This document shows positions 34,409 through 44,780 of a stretch of 64,000 nucleotides of DNA, piece after piece. The notes beneath the pieces were generated by a model. The model was given only the letters and a program-made list of their open reading frames with translations, did not search any database and was not told the origin of the DNA. Numbering within the stretch: position 1 is the first letter of the stretch; the number at the start of each line of letters is the position of its first letter. Both the position numbers and the translations under genes were made by a program. Origin of the DNA: Paracyclopina nana (taxonomy: Eukaryota; Arthropoda; Copepoda; Cyclopoida; Cyclopettidae); the NCBI GenBank assembly GCA_019096065.1, contig JAGUCH010000002.1:5096501-5160500 (forward strand). Reading direction: 5' to 3'.

Positions 34409-34900
34409 TAGTGATGGAACGAGTTTCAGCTTGGCTTGAAAGCTTGAAGCTGAAACCCAGCTTGAGCTACATAAGCAAAAAGCTTGGGATCGCTCGAACC
34501 AAATTTTGAAAAGCTTGAAAAAGCTTGAAGCCCAAAAATGCAAAGCTTGAAAAAGCTTGAGACCGAAAAATTTCAAAACTTTATCTATTTTTAATCAAAA
34601 CAAAAAAGGGCTGATTTTAAAATTAACAAATACTTGAAGGAGTGAAGTACTTAAGTCAAAGTTAAAGACATTTCTGTCATTTTTTGCGCTTTTTGGGTAA
34701 TTTTGTCAAATCTGGTGACTGATCGCAATTTTTTGTGTTAAAATACTAAATAAGTGAAAAGCTTGAAAAAAGCTTGAAATGTGAAATTTTGAGCTTGAAA
34801 AAGCTTGATAATAATTTTCAAAAGCTTGGGATCGCTCGAACGCTTTTCAAAAAGCTTGAAGCTTGATCAAGCTGAAATTTTCCGGCTCGTTCCATCACTA
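34409..34900. mobile_element. hAT-type MITE with 8-bp target duplication
   Basis: The 492-nt element begins TAGTGATGGAACGAG and ends with its reverse complement CTCGTTCCATCACTA. Both ends continue into a second shared block (TTTCAGCTT / AAGCTGAAA). It is flanked by the identical 8-mer TGACATTG at 34401-34408 and 34901-34908. An 8-bp duplication with TIRs starting TAGTG is diagnostic of the hAT superfamily. The interior is mostly tandem AAAGCTTGAA-like words and has no transposase, so mobility would need a transposase supplied in trans. The perfect duplication points to a fairly recent insertion. Confidence 0.92.
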
Positions 34901-35102
34901 TGACATTGGCTTCGAGCAGCTGCGAGAAATCATTAATCATTAATTCAATGTTCCATGGCGAATATAATTGTAATGCAAAACTTGTAGGTCTAGTATTTTG
35001 AAGAGATGAATAAAAACAATAAAAAGCCAAGTTTTGCAATCTTTCGCCGAGACTCGTAAAAATGATTATTCGCCACGCGCAATTCTGAAAAACAGCAAAA
35101 TA

Positions 35103-35244
35103 TCCCGCGAAATCCGGCGAAAATACGCGCGAAAGAAATATAGAAACGCGCTGATTGGGCCCACCTGGAACGGGTTAACATAATGGCGCCAAATTAGGAA
35201 AGCCTGATTGGATGTCCCGTAAAGCTCGATAAATGGTATAAATA
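35103..35244 (+). promoter_or_regulatory. H2B promoter: E2F-like, CCAAT and TATA elements
   Basis: TATAAATA at 35237-35244 lies 56 nt before the H2B ATG. Two inverted CCAAT boxes (ATTGG) lie at 35154-35158 and 35207-35211. E2F-like sites lie at about 35104-35111 (CCGCGAAA) and 35127-35134 (GCGCGAAA). The combination is usual for S-phase histone genes, so cell-cycle control is inferred. Confidence 0.6.
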
Positions 35245-35299
35245 CGACTCAAACTTTCTGCAGTGACCATAGTCGATCTCGGAAATTTGCCTAGTCATC

Positions 35300-35695
35300 A
35301 TGAGTCAAGTTTCAGGAAAAATTGCCAAAAAGGGAAAGAGTGGGAAGTCGCTCTCGAAGGACAAGCGGAAGAAAAGCAACAATCTCGATTCTTATGCCAC
35401 TTTTATCAGGAGAGTGCTCAAGCAAGTCCACCCGAGCCTTACCATTTCTACCAAGTCCATGGCGATCATGAACTCTTTCTGCAAGGATGTGTTCGAGCGC
35501 TTGGCCTCGGAAGCGTCTCGTCTGGCTCACTACGATACCAAACGCAAGAGGTCCGCCGTCACCTCTCGGGAGATTCAAACTGCCACAAGGCTTCTTCTTC
35601 CTGGAGAATTGTCTAAGCACGCCGTATCGGAGGGGACTAAGGCGATCACTAAGTGGAAAATCTCCGAGGCCGAAGCCAAGAAGAAATCTTTATGA
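35300..35695 (+). CDS. Divergent histone H2B
   Basis: An intronless 131-residue frame. The histone fold is clear: [56 protein letters not shown] and SEGTKAITK. Departures from canonical H2B are a rewritten Lys/Ser-rich N-tail, a small insertion in loop L2 ([13 protein letters not shown] where HYNKRSTITS is usual), and a C-terminus extended by about ten residues ([13 protein letters not shown]) instead of ending near YTSSK. The lysine in AITK, equivalent to the usual ubiquitination site, is kept. It stands alone with no other histone gene nearby. I see no histone 3' stem-loop after the stop, so the mRNA may be polyadenylated. It is probably a replacement or germline variant. Confidence 0.88.
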   Translation: MSQVSGKIAKKGKSGKSLSKDKRKKSNNLDSYATFIRRVLKQVHPSLTISTKSMAIMNSFCKDVFERLASEASRLAHYDTKRKRSAVTSREIQTATRLLLPGELSKHAVSEGTKAITKWKISEAEAKKKSL

Positions 35696-36288
35696 TTTTC
35701 CATGAATTTGAAAATTTCCCGTTAAATTCTTATTGACATCCATTTCTTTAATATCCGACGAAAATACAGAAATCGGAAACTTTGACTTTGGACGCGTCCA
35801 GCTTGGCAATGCTGAATGCTCCGGATTTCTTGCTGCGAGCGATGCAGTATTTCTGTAAACCGAACTATTAAGTACTTTTTTTGTAGTAACATTTGCTGAT
35901 TATTTTGAATTGATATCGCAGTTTGATTATGCCACACTCCATTTATGGCTGATGCGCGCCCTAAGGAAGAAAGTGGGAACTTTCATTTTTTTCTTTGATA
36001 AAGTATCCGCAAGTCTGGAACACGGAACCTATCGTGCCAAGAGCAGTATTTTTGTGCCTGGCTGATTCGCCACCAACACATGATGCTCCACTAAGGAAAA
36101 CCGATGCGAGAAAATTGATACTGCAATGCATATATTCTTATAATATAAATTTGACCTTAAAGGCACAAAACAAATACAAACGACTGAAACGAGGTAACAA
36201 TGTGTTCAGCTCAAGTTGGATAGCGCCAATTGCTTCAAGTGGAGATGCGAGATCATGAGCAAATAGCATTAATTGAAGATTCCGTAAG
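35696..36288. other. Spacer between H2B and C/EBP-gamma 3' ends
   Basis: No coding segment, histone-type stem-loop or repeat was identified. It contains the 3' flanks of the convergent H2B and C/EBP-gamma genes. Confidence 0.4.
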
Positions 36289-36635
36289 TCAACGCTTCAT
36301 GATGGCAAGGATGTCAGATTTTTCGAAAGAGAAATTATCTGTAAAATTGATTGAATGACTTGACTTTCATTGATAGTTAAAAATAGGGTCCATCACTTAC
36401 CGCTATGAGCAATGAAAACATCCTTGAGAAATGACAATTCTTTCTTTAAGATTTTAAGCCTTTCCTCCAACGCCTCGTTTTCTTGCTTCAGCTTTTGCAC
36501 ACGATGGAATGTTTGTTGGGCCTTCAAACGAGCCTTTTCTCTGGACTTCCTCACAGCTTCGTTATTTCTTTCCCTCCTTAAGTGATACTCGTCCTTGATG
36601 GTCTTTGCTTTACGCTTGGAAACCATTTTGATCAT
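36289..36635 (-). CDS. CEBPG: C/EBP-gamma-type bZIP transcription factor
   Basis: Two exons, 36635-36401 and 36338-36289, join in phase 1 (AGC G|GTAAGT...TTTACAG|AT AAT), giving 94 residues. Without splicing the frame stops right after the donor. The basic region YHLRRERNNEAVRKSREKAR and the leucine zipper (VQKLKQENEALEERLKILKK, ELSFLKDVFIAH) match C/EBP-gamma. That is a short, activation-domain-poor C/EBP that works as a heterodimer partner; the fly counterpart is Irbp18. I chose ATG 36635 (MIKMVSKRK), as no ATG lies further upstream in frame. The gene is divergent to a PAR-bZIP gene 2.7 kb away. Confidence 0.9.
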
Positions 36636-39352
36636 GTCACTTGTGGATACAATTGGCAAACACTAACTAGAAACCAACTAAGACTAGCGAGCAGTAAGAC
36701 CGCGGCTTCTAGTTCTAGACTATTCAGTTTTTGGTGTACACATGCAATTTCATCATGTTCCGTCATTTAGTGCTGACAGCGGTTCCCGATTTTTTGGTGA
36801 AAAGACGCCTCACGTTGGCCAAAAATAGCCGGAATCGGCGTTGCCGAAAAAACTTCCCACAGTTTCAATTTTCTGTGTTTTTCATTCATCCGAAAAAACG
36901 ACACAAACCTCTGATAAATATTTTTTCGGTACACTTTCAAATATACCTGCTTTGGGGCCTTCTCCTCTTCAAATTTTGAAGCTTAGAAACCAGCGGCTTT
37001 GGCATAAAACAGCCACATCTGGCAGAACTGAAAACGCTGATCTGACGTACGCACAAGGCAGTGTAACCAGATGTTGCCAATGCGCCAACAATTTGACAGT
37101 AACCACCATAGCTCTAAAAATGAAGCTATTTTGGGGTGGCATTACTAAACCCTATACTATTTATTAGTCACTACTATTTTTGAACATAAATTAAACGCAA
37201 CACTGCTTACACTCAAAGAACTAGGTAAGATTTGTAAGGTCACACTTTGAAGGTTATGCGTTTAAAGGTTTGGCTTTTTTAAGGGGTCACTCAGAGGCTT
37301 GCTCTGATGAAGTTATTCAAATTGTCCGGCAATGTCCGCAGCGAGGTGGCAATTTCGGTCATTCGGTGAGAATCGGTGCCGTACCCTGTACACATCAATA
37401 TATACGAATATGTATGCTCAATCTAGTCTAGATTCCACATTTGGGATATTGTAAGATGGACTTTCTAAAAAATTGCCCAACGTAGCTTTTTTTCACTCTG
37501 CTCAAGTGCATTTCTGAGGCCATGTTGCATTACATAAAACTCATCCCACTGTATAGCCTAGGCTAAAAGATTTAGTTCAGGCGTTTTGCCACCACACAAT
37601 TTGATGGCGCCAGGTGTATCCGAGCTTGGATATTTTTATTATGTTTACATTTTGGCGCTTTGAATGAGCGAATGGCTAAAATATACTTAGAGCGCATACA
37701 TTTACGTCATGTGGTTTATAATTTTTGGTTTTAGGGGTGGTTGGTGAATTGAAGTAGGATTTCCCCTCAGAGTCTCAAGTCAATTTGAGTTATTATGGCT
37801 TACTTGAGGAGGCAAGGCAAGGCAAACAACTCACATCAGTTGCTGGAAAGCAAAACGATCGAGATTCGGCGTTCACCATGACATGCGTTACATAATACGG
37901 TCAAATGAACAGTGAGCTAGCATGCGCTCGTGTAGTGAACGAGATAAGTTTAATAAGATAGCCTTTTGCAGGTGTAGGTAAGCGCTAATCGTGTGAGCTG
38001 AAAATTATTCGGATAAACTATTATATACTAGATTAAAATGTATTGATCTTGAACTTTGCGCTACTAGGATTAAATAATGCGGTCGTAAATAAATGCTGCT
38101 TGGCTAGTTGGCTTGAGTGCAGCAAGCCGAGCTTCGGTTAACTTTGGGACACGTTAGGTACAAATCTAAAATCAATGGGACTTGGCCTGGAGTGGAAAAA
38201 ATGCGTTAGCAACTACGCCTATTATAGCATGTTAGATAACACAAAAGTAGAATATCAAAGCGCGAGCTCCTCGACGTTTTTCTCGTCCTCGGACCAACTC
38301 GACTTCTTCATTGTGCCGTGTGATAGCTATAATAAACCTATGCGATCATTGTCGTCGAAGAAATCCGGTTTGAAAAATTTGGAACGATTTTGGCCTAAGC
38401 TCTAAGGCTTAAAAAGATAAAGGGTAATGTAAGATAGATTGCTAAAACCAAGCAGGCCATCGCTCTAAAAAAAGCAAACGTCTGATCAATGCAAGGATGT
38501 GCTTTTTAGTCATTTATAGCAGTGGCTTTGAGGAAATTTCCTTTTAATCCTGTCCGTTTTTTTACACGGAGACAGGCAATGATTTCAAAGTACACATTGA
38601 CAGTTGACACAGAATAGAAAGACTCAAAGAGCACTCGCCATTGGCTAGGCACCGTCGACTCTGCGGCCTACTGCGCGCGCGCGGAGACCGATCAAAGTGG
38701 ATTACATAATATGAAAAAATACGGCACTGAATTAATAGTATTTTGGCAAGAAATGTTCTCAGTGCTGCTAAATTCCCACGACTTCCTTACATAACCGAGA
38801 GGCCCACGTGACGTCACAAGCGTAGAAGAGAATCGCTTCCAGATTGACTTTTTCTCTACGTTAAAAGCCGGTTTTTGGCGAAATCTCAAAGTTAGTGGTC
38901 ATAAGCACTCAAGAGTATACCCAACATTTGTCCATGATAGCTGCAGTCCTGACATTCTAGTGCTCCGAGTTACTTTGTGCGTGTTGGCAGAGAAGACAAG
39001 TCTTGAGAGAAGTCGCTGTCGAAACTGCGTTCATACCAACGAGAAAATTCTAAAGTGTTTTAATCGTGAAGAAAATCCCGGTCCCCGATCAAGTAAGCGA
39101 TCCTTAAAATGTTAAACAGTAGAAGCTCTAGAACTTTCAGCTTTCAAGGTTCACTTCACAAGAGCCTACCGCAATTACGTACTTGTCGTCAGCTCCCTTT
39201 TTTTGTTCGCGATCTTTGGTCCAAAGTCCGATTTTTTTGCTCAGAAAGTTTGTGACTTCAGGAGGATAAAACCGACAGGATGGAAATTTAGCGGAATTAA
39301 AATCATTTACAAGATAATAATTTATTTTGTCGTGATTTTGCAGGAGGAAGAA
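36636..39352. promoter_or_regulatory. Shared 2.7-kb upstream region of two bZIP genes
   Basis: Four exact TTACATAA words (37530-37537, 37888-37895, 38702-38709, 38787-38794) fit the PAR/C-EBP consensus TTAYRTAA. Two of them match the full RTTAYRTAAY. A fifth near-match (ATTACGTACT) lies near 39175. An AG acceptor at 39341-39343 just before the PAR-bZIP ATG shows that at least one upstream non-coding or alternative exon of that gene lies here. A 76-residue frame at 38175-38405 shows no recognisable similarity. Confidence 0.5.
38787..38816. promoter_or_regulatory. V/P-box, E-box and CRE composite
   Basis: TTACATAA (38787-38794), CACGTG (38805-38810) and TGACGTCA (38809-38816, overlapping the E-box by two bases) occupy 30 nt, about 540 nt upstream of the PAR-bZIP ATG. 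In flies the PAR gene Pdp1 is driven by CLK/CYC through E-boxes, and PDP1/VRI bind V/P boxes of this type. A clock-style input is thus possible here. Confidence 0.5.
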
Positions 39353-40387
39353 ATGAGTTTTGGATCGCAATTCAACTCAGACAGCTTGGCCACCGCCAAC
39401 GTTGGCGCCTGGCAAGGCCTCACCATTAAAGAAATCCTTGAGAAGGTCGACCTCTCCAGCATCATTATGGATGAGTCCGACAACAAAAGCAAAGCCAACA
39501 GTCCCATGTTGTCCAATGAGATCAATCCTGAGGCCGCCTTTCTGGGGCCCAAGTTGTGGAGCAAGTCTGTGCCCATGCCTATTACTGGTGAAAATGAGGA
39601 CTTCTCCGTGATGAATATTGATGATTTCCTATCAGAAAATGGCTTCGACCTCAATGATCCACCATCACCCTCCTTGAGCAGCCATTCGAGCCGTAAATCC
39701 ATCTCAGAGGATATGGACACAGACAGCAACATGGAGCCCCCCAGGAAGAGGTTGGCTGGCAAGCAACGCCTCGAACCTGATTTCCAGAAAGGCCAAAAGA
39801 CCAGCAGTTCTCAGAAGGCCGAAAATAACTTCCTCTACGTTGAAAGCAAGAGGGCCCGAATGGAGCGTGAAAAAGAGGAGAGACAGCGCAAGAAAATGTC
39901 CGAGATCGAGTTCACGCCTCAAGATCTAGCTTTGGCTACAGTGCCAGGCATGGACTTTGATCCGAGACAAAGAAGCTTTGCTCCTGACGAACTTCGACCA
40001 CAGCCCATAATCAGAAAGCGAAAGAAGGTAGCTATATAAAACCAGTTTATCGTCCCCGAGGCGTTTTTTGACTGCGCGTTTCCTTGTTGCTAAGACCGTT
40101 AGCAGAGCATGCATCTGATCGTGCCTTGTTTTTCCTTCTAGTCTTTTGTACCATCGGAGAGCAAGGACGACAAGTATTGGGAGAAGAGAGAAAAGAACAA
40201 TGTGGCTGCCAGACGAAGCCGAGAAGCTCGTAGGTTGAAGGAGAACCAGATTGCTCTGAGGACGGCTTTTCTTGAGAAAGAAAATGCTCAGCTAAAGGCT
40301 AGCCTCGATGAAGCCATGGCTACGAACTCTGAACTGATGTCCGAAAAACAGATGCTTCTGGAGAAGCTAAGGAAGTACGAAAACTAG
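39353..40387 (+). CDS. Pdp1: PAR-domain bZIP factor (TEF/HLF/Pdp1 type)
   Basis: Exons 39353-40027 and 40142-40387 join in phase 0 (AAG|GTAGCT...CTTCTAG|TCT), 306 residues from this ATG. An acceptor (TTTTGCAG) ten bases upstream shows an earlier exon. The PAR segment is proline/acid-rich ([17 protein letters not shown]), followed by [20 protein letters not shown], the basic region [15 protein letters not shown] and a leucine zipper ([19 protein letters not shown]). This matches TEF/HLF/DBP and fly Pdp1, regulators of circadian, growth and detoxification genes. The N-terminal part contains Ser/Pro-rich activation-like sequence. In flies several promoters yield isoforms; the upstream acceptor suggests the same here. 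A poly(A) signal AATAAA lies at 40717-40722. Confidence 0.93.
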
Positions 40388-40716
40388 CTTGCACATAGCT
40401 CTTATTTCGTGCATTAGATGTTAAGTTACTACAGTACAACAACCATAATTATCCTATGTGTTAACACAACAAGAGTGATGATGTTATGCGAGCAACTTCA
40501 GATCGAGGAAGTTTGATGTGATATACATGGCGAAGTTGCCACTTTTTGGCTAGTTCTTTAGAATGACTGATAAACTCGTATTTTTAAGCTCAATATCACT
40601 TATGTATGGCTACAAGAGATATATACATTTGTGCACAACGCTAGACTACTACTTCTACTATATGGGGCACATACAAAATTGTCGTAAATGAAAAATCTAT
40701 GTTTTTTGTCACAGAA

Positions 40717-40722
40717 AATAAA
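40717..40722 (+). promoter_or_regulatory. PAR-bZIP poly(A) signal
   Basis: AATAAA 330 nt after the PAR-bZIP stop and 23 nt before the 3' end of the opposite-strand SnoaL-like gene. The rest of 40388-40744 is non-coding 3' UTR with nothing else notable. Confidence 0.55.
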
Positions 40723-40744
40723 AAAGCTGTTCAAAAACCCAAAA

Positions 40745-42094
40745 TCACTCGTCAACGATCATTTGGTATCGAGTTTTCGATATCTTGGCGTCTACTAATG
40801 GTGACACGTCCACTTCTTGAGCAGCCATCTTATGAGCCCGCTCATAAAGGTTTACTCCAGACTGGATGAAGAACCCAGGTAAATCGAACAGACCGTAGCC
40901 CTCGGTAATTTTTCGGTTTTCAATATGCCAATGCATTCCAAATCTCAGCTTTGTGATCGAATTGGATGGCCGCTCCCCTGCACGAAAACAAGAAAAAAAT
41001 TAGCGATTACCCCCAATATATTGCAGCCAACTGTATGGTACCAAGAAATGACCCTGTGAAGTTGCCTATCAAATATCCATGTGCACCACAATAATTTCCC
41101 TCGCAGACCATCATATCCAATTGGAGTGATCGCGATTGAAAAGCCCGGTTCAGCGTTTGCACAAAAAAATACGAGTACTCCTCTTTTCCTTTAGCCTCTC
41201 CAAATCCGTACGAGCCGTACCAAACCATATTATTTCGCCAGTAAGAGCTCGCTTCGGGTCCTTGTAAGAAATCATGCTCAAGAGCTCTCATGGCGATTTC
41301 CTAAAAGGAAATGCACCATATTGATGAAGCATTTTACGCGAATGCAGTCCTTTATCACCTTAGATGTCTCAGTGTCAGTAGGATTGACAGTTCTTGAAAC
41401 TGGAGCCGGAATTCCATCCATTGCGTTAGGAGGCAAGACGTAGCCTTGCCGAAGCGGATTCCAATTTTTGGGTAGAACATCGAAGCCAGCTTCGTACATC
41501 ATGTGAACGGTGTCCAATAACATCCAATTATACCTAATAGGATAATTGATCATAATTCACTAATCCAAAACTTTTAAGGGCTACTACCAAATTTTGTTGC
41601 CTTTCAGGTGATAAAAGTCGAAAATCCTATATTTAACTATCTTCCCGGGAGGAGGAATGCCCACGAACGGCCCTTTAGTCCATGGAGCGATAGCGTAAGT
41701 GGTCGTTGTTGCAGTGAACTCATCAGCAGCGAATATCATTTGGCTAAAAGTCTGATTGTCAAAGGCGAGATTTATGGGCAGGTGCTCTCTATAGTACCAA
41801 CTGAGAAAAAGAAAAACGTGCATAGGGTAAACTCCAATTGGTAGCTAGAAATTACCTTTTTATGCCGGTGCCATTGCCCAATAGACTGTTGGAACCGTCG
41901 TAGTAGTTCGTATCGTAGATCATGTCACTAGTGAAAAATTCCCCCATGATTGTGGACCATTTCTCGTAATCGTCCCATGCTATATGATCACTTATTTGTC
42001 TATCCATGGCTCGTATAACAATCTTGGCACGAGGATCACTCATTACCATTAAAAAGCATGGTAGCAGCAGAATGAGGATCCGAGCGAAAGTCAT
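40745..42094 (-). CDS. Secreted protein with two SnoaL-like domains
   Basis: Five exons (42094-41856, 41800-41588, 41533-41359, 41300-41042, 40977-40745) join in phase to 372 residues. The N-terminus MTFARILILLLPCFLMVMSD is a signal peptide, and NGT, NQT and NFT are glycosylation sequons, so the protein is secreted. Unit 1 carries SnoaL/NTF2-like motifs (WYYREHLPINLAF; TKGPFVGIPPPGKIVKYRIF; GNKIWYNWMLLD). Unit 2 repeats the plan (FTGSFLGERPSN; LRFGMHWHIENRKITEGYGL; FDLPGFFIQSGV), so an internal duplication is visible. SnoaL-like ester cyclases are mostly described from bacteria and some protists. The substrate here is unknown, and unit 2 has diverged most. A TATAAATT on the minus strand (42185-42178) lies about 85 nt upstream. 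Confidence 0.8.
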
Positions 42095-42468
42095 TCTTAA
42101 GGAGGACAGACTGCCGCTTGAGTCGAGTTAACACCAGATAAGCGAAAAAACGAGTTTGGAAGTAGCTAGTCGTTTCAATTTATAGCCTACATGTAAAAGA
42201 GGGGGAGTATTGATCTAGCGACTCAACGGGCGTACAACCGAACGAATGGAAAAGCACTAAAACCCGTAGGAAAATCTCCGATGAGCCCATGATTACTTAA
42301 AGAGAAAAAAAATTGCAAAGAAGAAATCACGTGTATTTCTTCGCAAAAATTAATCATAGCCATAGAATTGATACATACGCAAAAGAGTTACAATTGCCGA
42401 TGTAACCACGAGAAAATTGCAAAAATAATTGGTAAGGCAGATGAACAACAAAATTTTGCATAATATAA
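42095..42468. other. Spacer with SnoaL gene promoter
   Basis: Holds the minus-strand TATAAATT (42178-42185) for the SnoaL-like gene and the 3' flank of the next minus-strand gene. No further gene was seen. Confidence 0.45.
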
Positions 42469-44780
42469 TTAGGTGACGACAGAGGGAGCAGCGCTGACCT
42501 CGGTGACCTCACTAATCTTGGTGACACCTTGAGCCTCCGAGGAGAAGGCGTCAACATTCTCGTTAATCTCAGTTTCTCCCTTGGCTTTTTCAGTCTTAGG
42601 CGGAAGGAATTTGTCAACCTCAATACTTTTGTCAAGATCATCCAAGAGACCCTTGATCTCATCATCGGAAATATCGCTTTCCTCATCCTCCGAATCCTCT
42701 GCTTCACCAGGGTCATAGTCTGGGTCTTCTTCGGACTTGTACTCATCATCAACCTCGCTCATCAAAAACTTCTTCCAGTCAATACGATCCTTCTTCACGA
42801 GTTGAAGAGAATTAAGCCTAACTTTCTTCTCTCCTTTTTTGGAAGGCATCACCGCGTGCTTGAGCACATCAACGTTGCATGCAACAGCATCGTAGGGCTT
42901 GGCCTCCTGTTTGGGGTCAACGTAGAAGTTGATCAAATCCCCGACGCTGAGACCAACACCTTGAGTGGTAGTCAAGAATTGAGGGGCCTTAGGAGTGTTG
43001 ACATGCTTGAAGGCCCAACCAGGAACGAAAAAACGCTCAACTTTTTCTGGCTCAGTGGTGCTATCCTTGACCACAGCAACAGCACCGTTCTTGCGAATCT
43101 CAGTCACGGTGCCCATTTTCATGTAGCTCGTGTTTATCTCGTCAGACTTCTTGAAATGAGTCTTCTCCTTCGCCCCGTCCCTAAAAAATTTTAAGCGTCA
43201 ATATTCAGCGAAATTATAACCCGATTAGAAATAGGATATACCTGAAATAGGGGCAGCTTAACAACTCCTCCTTTGTGGAGCAGAATTTTGGATTTGGCTT
43301 ACGTCCAACCCAAGTCAGAACAGCGAACCACTTGAACTTGTCCGATTTGTGCTCAGAAGGAATTCTAAATCCATCGAAGAAGACTGGTGGCAGCGACTTG
43401 GGATCCCCGTGCAATTGGTACCCATCCTTAAACAGCGCCCCAGTTGAAAACAAGGCAGTGCAAACCTCTGCACCACGGTTGAAGCTGATCAAGCCATACT
43501 TTTTATCCAGGAGGCTGACAATGATTCCAGTCATGCCAACTATCACTTCAGTGTCCGCCTTGCTGATAGACACCAAGTAAGGAGACAATTGCTGGAATGG
43601 AGGCACATTATAAACCAAATAACAGTTTTGAGAATAACGATCAAAAGCTTTAGGCAAGCGTAAATATCTGAATTCAAATAGAAGTAAGACACGGCCTTAA
43701 AACTCTATATTGCCTCTTACCTTAAAGAAGAATTGCTTCCTGTAGAGCTTGAAGTAAGTTGGAATCAACTTGCTTCCGTGATCATTGTGCAAGTTAGTTG
43801 CCATCCTTAAGTTGGCGTGGAAAGGCTCAGTCTCCTCATAGTACAATGGATCGAAAAAGTAGACCCCGTACTCATCAGCCTTGTGAGAAAAGTACGCGTA
43901 CAACCCTTGCTCCACGAGATATCTCATCTTAGACCTTGCAGTCTGAAAAATAGAAAATTAATTAAGGACCATTTTAAAGATATCGATAATGCATCAGTAC
44001 TAGAGGAGAATACGACTCAAGAAACTGAACCACATTGCTCTTCAAAGCAAACTTCTTAGGATACTCCTTAAGTAACATTGGGAGGAGTTGATTAGGCCCA
44101 TTTCCCTTCAAGTAAAACCTCCTCTTCGCCATGTACCAAGCTGCAGCATTGGCAGGCATGACGTTGTGACGAAAGACTCGGAATAAGTCATCCTCCAAAG
44201 CTTTGATCTCCTGACCCTTGACGCCATGGTAGGAAGCAGAAGTGACAATGAACTCGGCAAGCGTTGCCTGAGGAGTCATTTCTTGAGCCCTAAAAATGCT
44301 TAGTTATTTAAAAAAGCGAATCTGGTCGAAATTTATCCTTACATAGGCACACCGAACCTCTCGGCCATAAGAGAGTTCCTGCGCTTCTTTTTTCCAGGAG
44401 ACTTGACGCTCATCAAGGACGGAACATTACTGTCCCACGTCACCCGGAACGTGGGAAAGCGGGAGTAGCCATGGTTATTGGGCTTGGCCTTCTTTCCATC
44501 CGCATCGCCGACAATGGCTTCTTGTGCATCATCCAGAGTAGAGGCGACCGCCTCGACCTTTTCGCTCCTGATAGGCGTAGACGGAGGAGCCTTGGAACCA
44601 ACCGCAACTTCATCAATAGCTTTGGGACCAGCGTCGCCATCCGCAAGTACTTTAGCGGCTATCTCCACTTGACTTCTAGAAATGAAGAGAGAAAAATAGG
44701 ATCGCAAAGATACGTTACGATTTGCCTTACACTGACGAAGAAGATTCGACGACTGCAGATGGGGCTTCAACGTCGGCCAT
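42469..44780 (-). CDS. Unrecognised protein with possible cold-shock-like folds
   Basis: Six exons (44780-44731, 44675-44343, 44289-44001, 43942-43721, 43591-43242, 43180-42469) join in phase to 651 residues. For exon five the acceptor at 43592 (CCATTCCAG) is the only one that keeps the phase; an upstream one at 43670 would frameshift. The N-terminus is acidic and Ala-rich with a basic patch (SPGKKKRRNS). The middle is helical (KALEDDLFRVFRHNVM). Two beta-rich segments follow (VGMTGIIVSLLDKKYGLISF and MGTVTEIRKNGAVAVV...RFFVPGWAF...DLINFYVDP...YDAVACNV); the hydrophobic spacing is OB/cold-shock-like. The tail is Asp/Glu-rich. I do not recognise the family; RNA or chromatin binding is a guess. 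Confidence 0.7.

Noticed and set aside
38175-38405. 76-residue frame between the bZIP genes as an alternative first exon of the PAR gene
   Set aside because: No PAR-family similarity, and it ends in a stop before a usable donor; left as non-coding.
43592-43672. Acceptor at 43670 for exon five of the unrecognised gene
   Set aside because: The upstream donor ends in phase 0, so this acceptor gives an immediate frameshift and stop; the 43592 acceptor keeps the frame.
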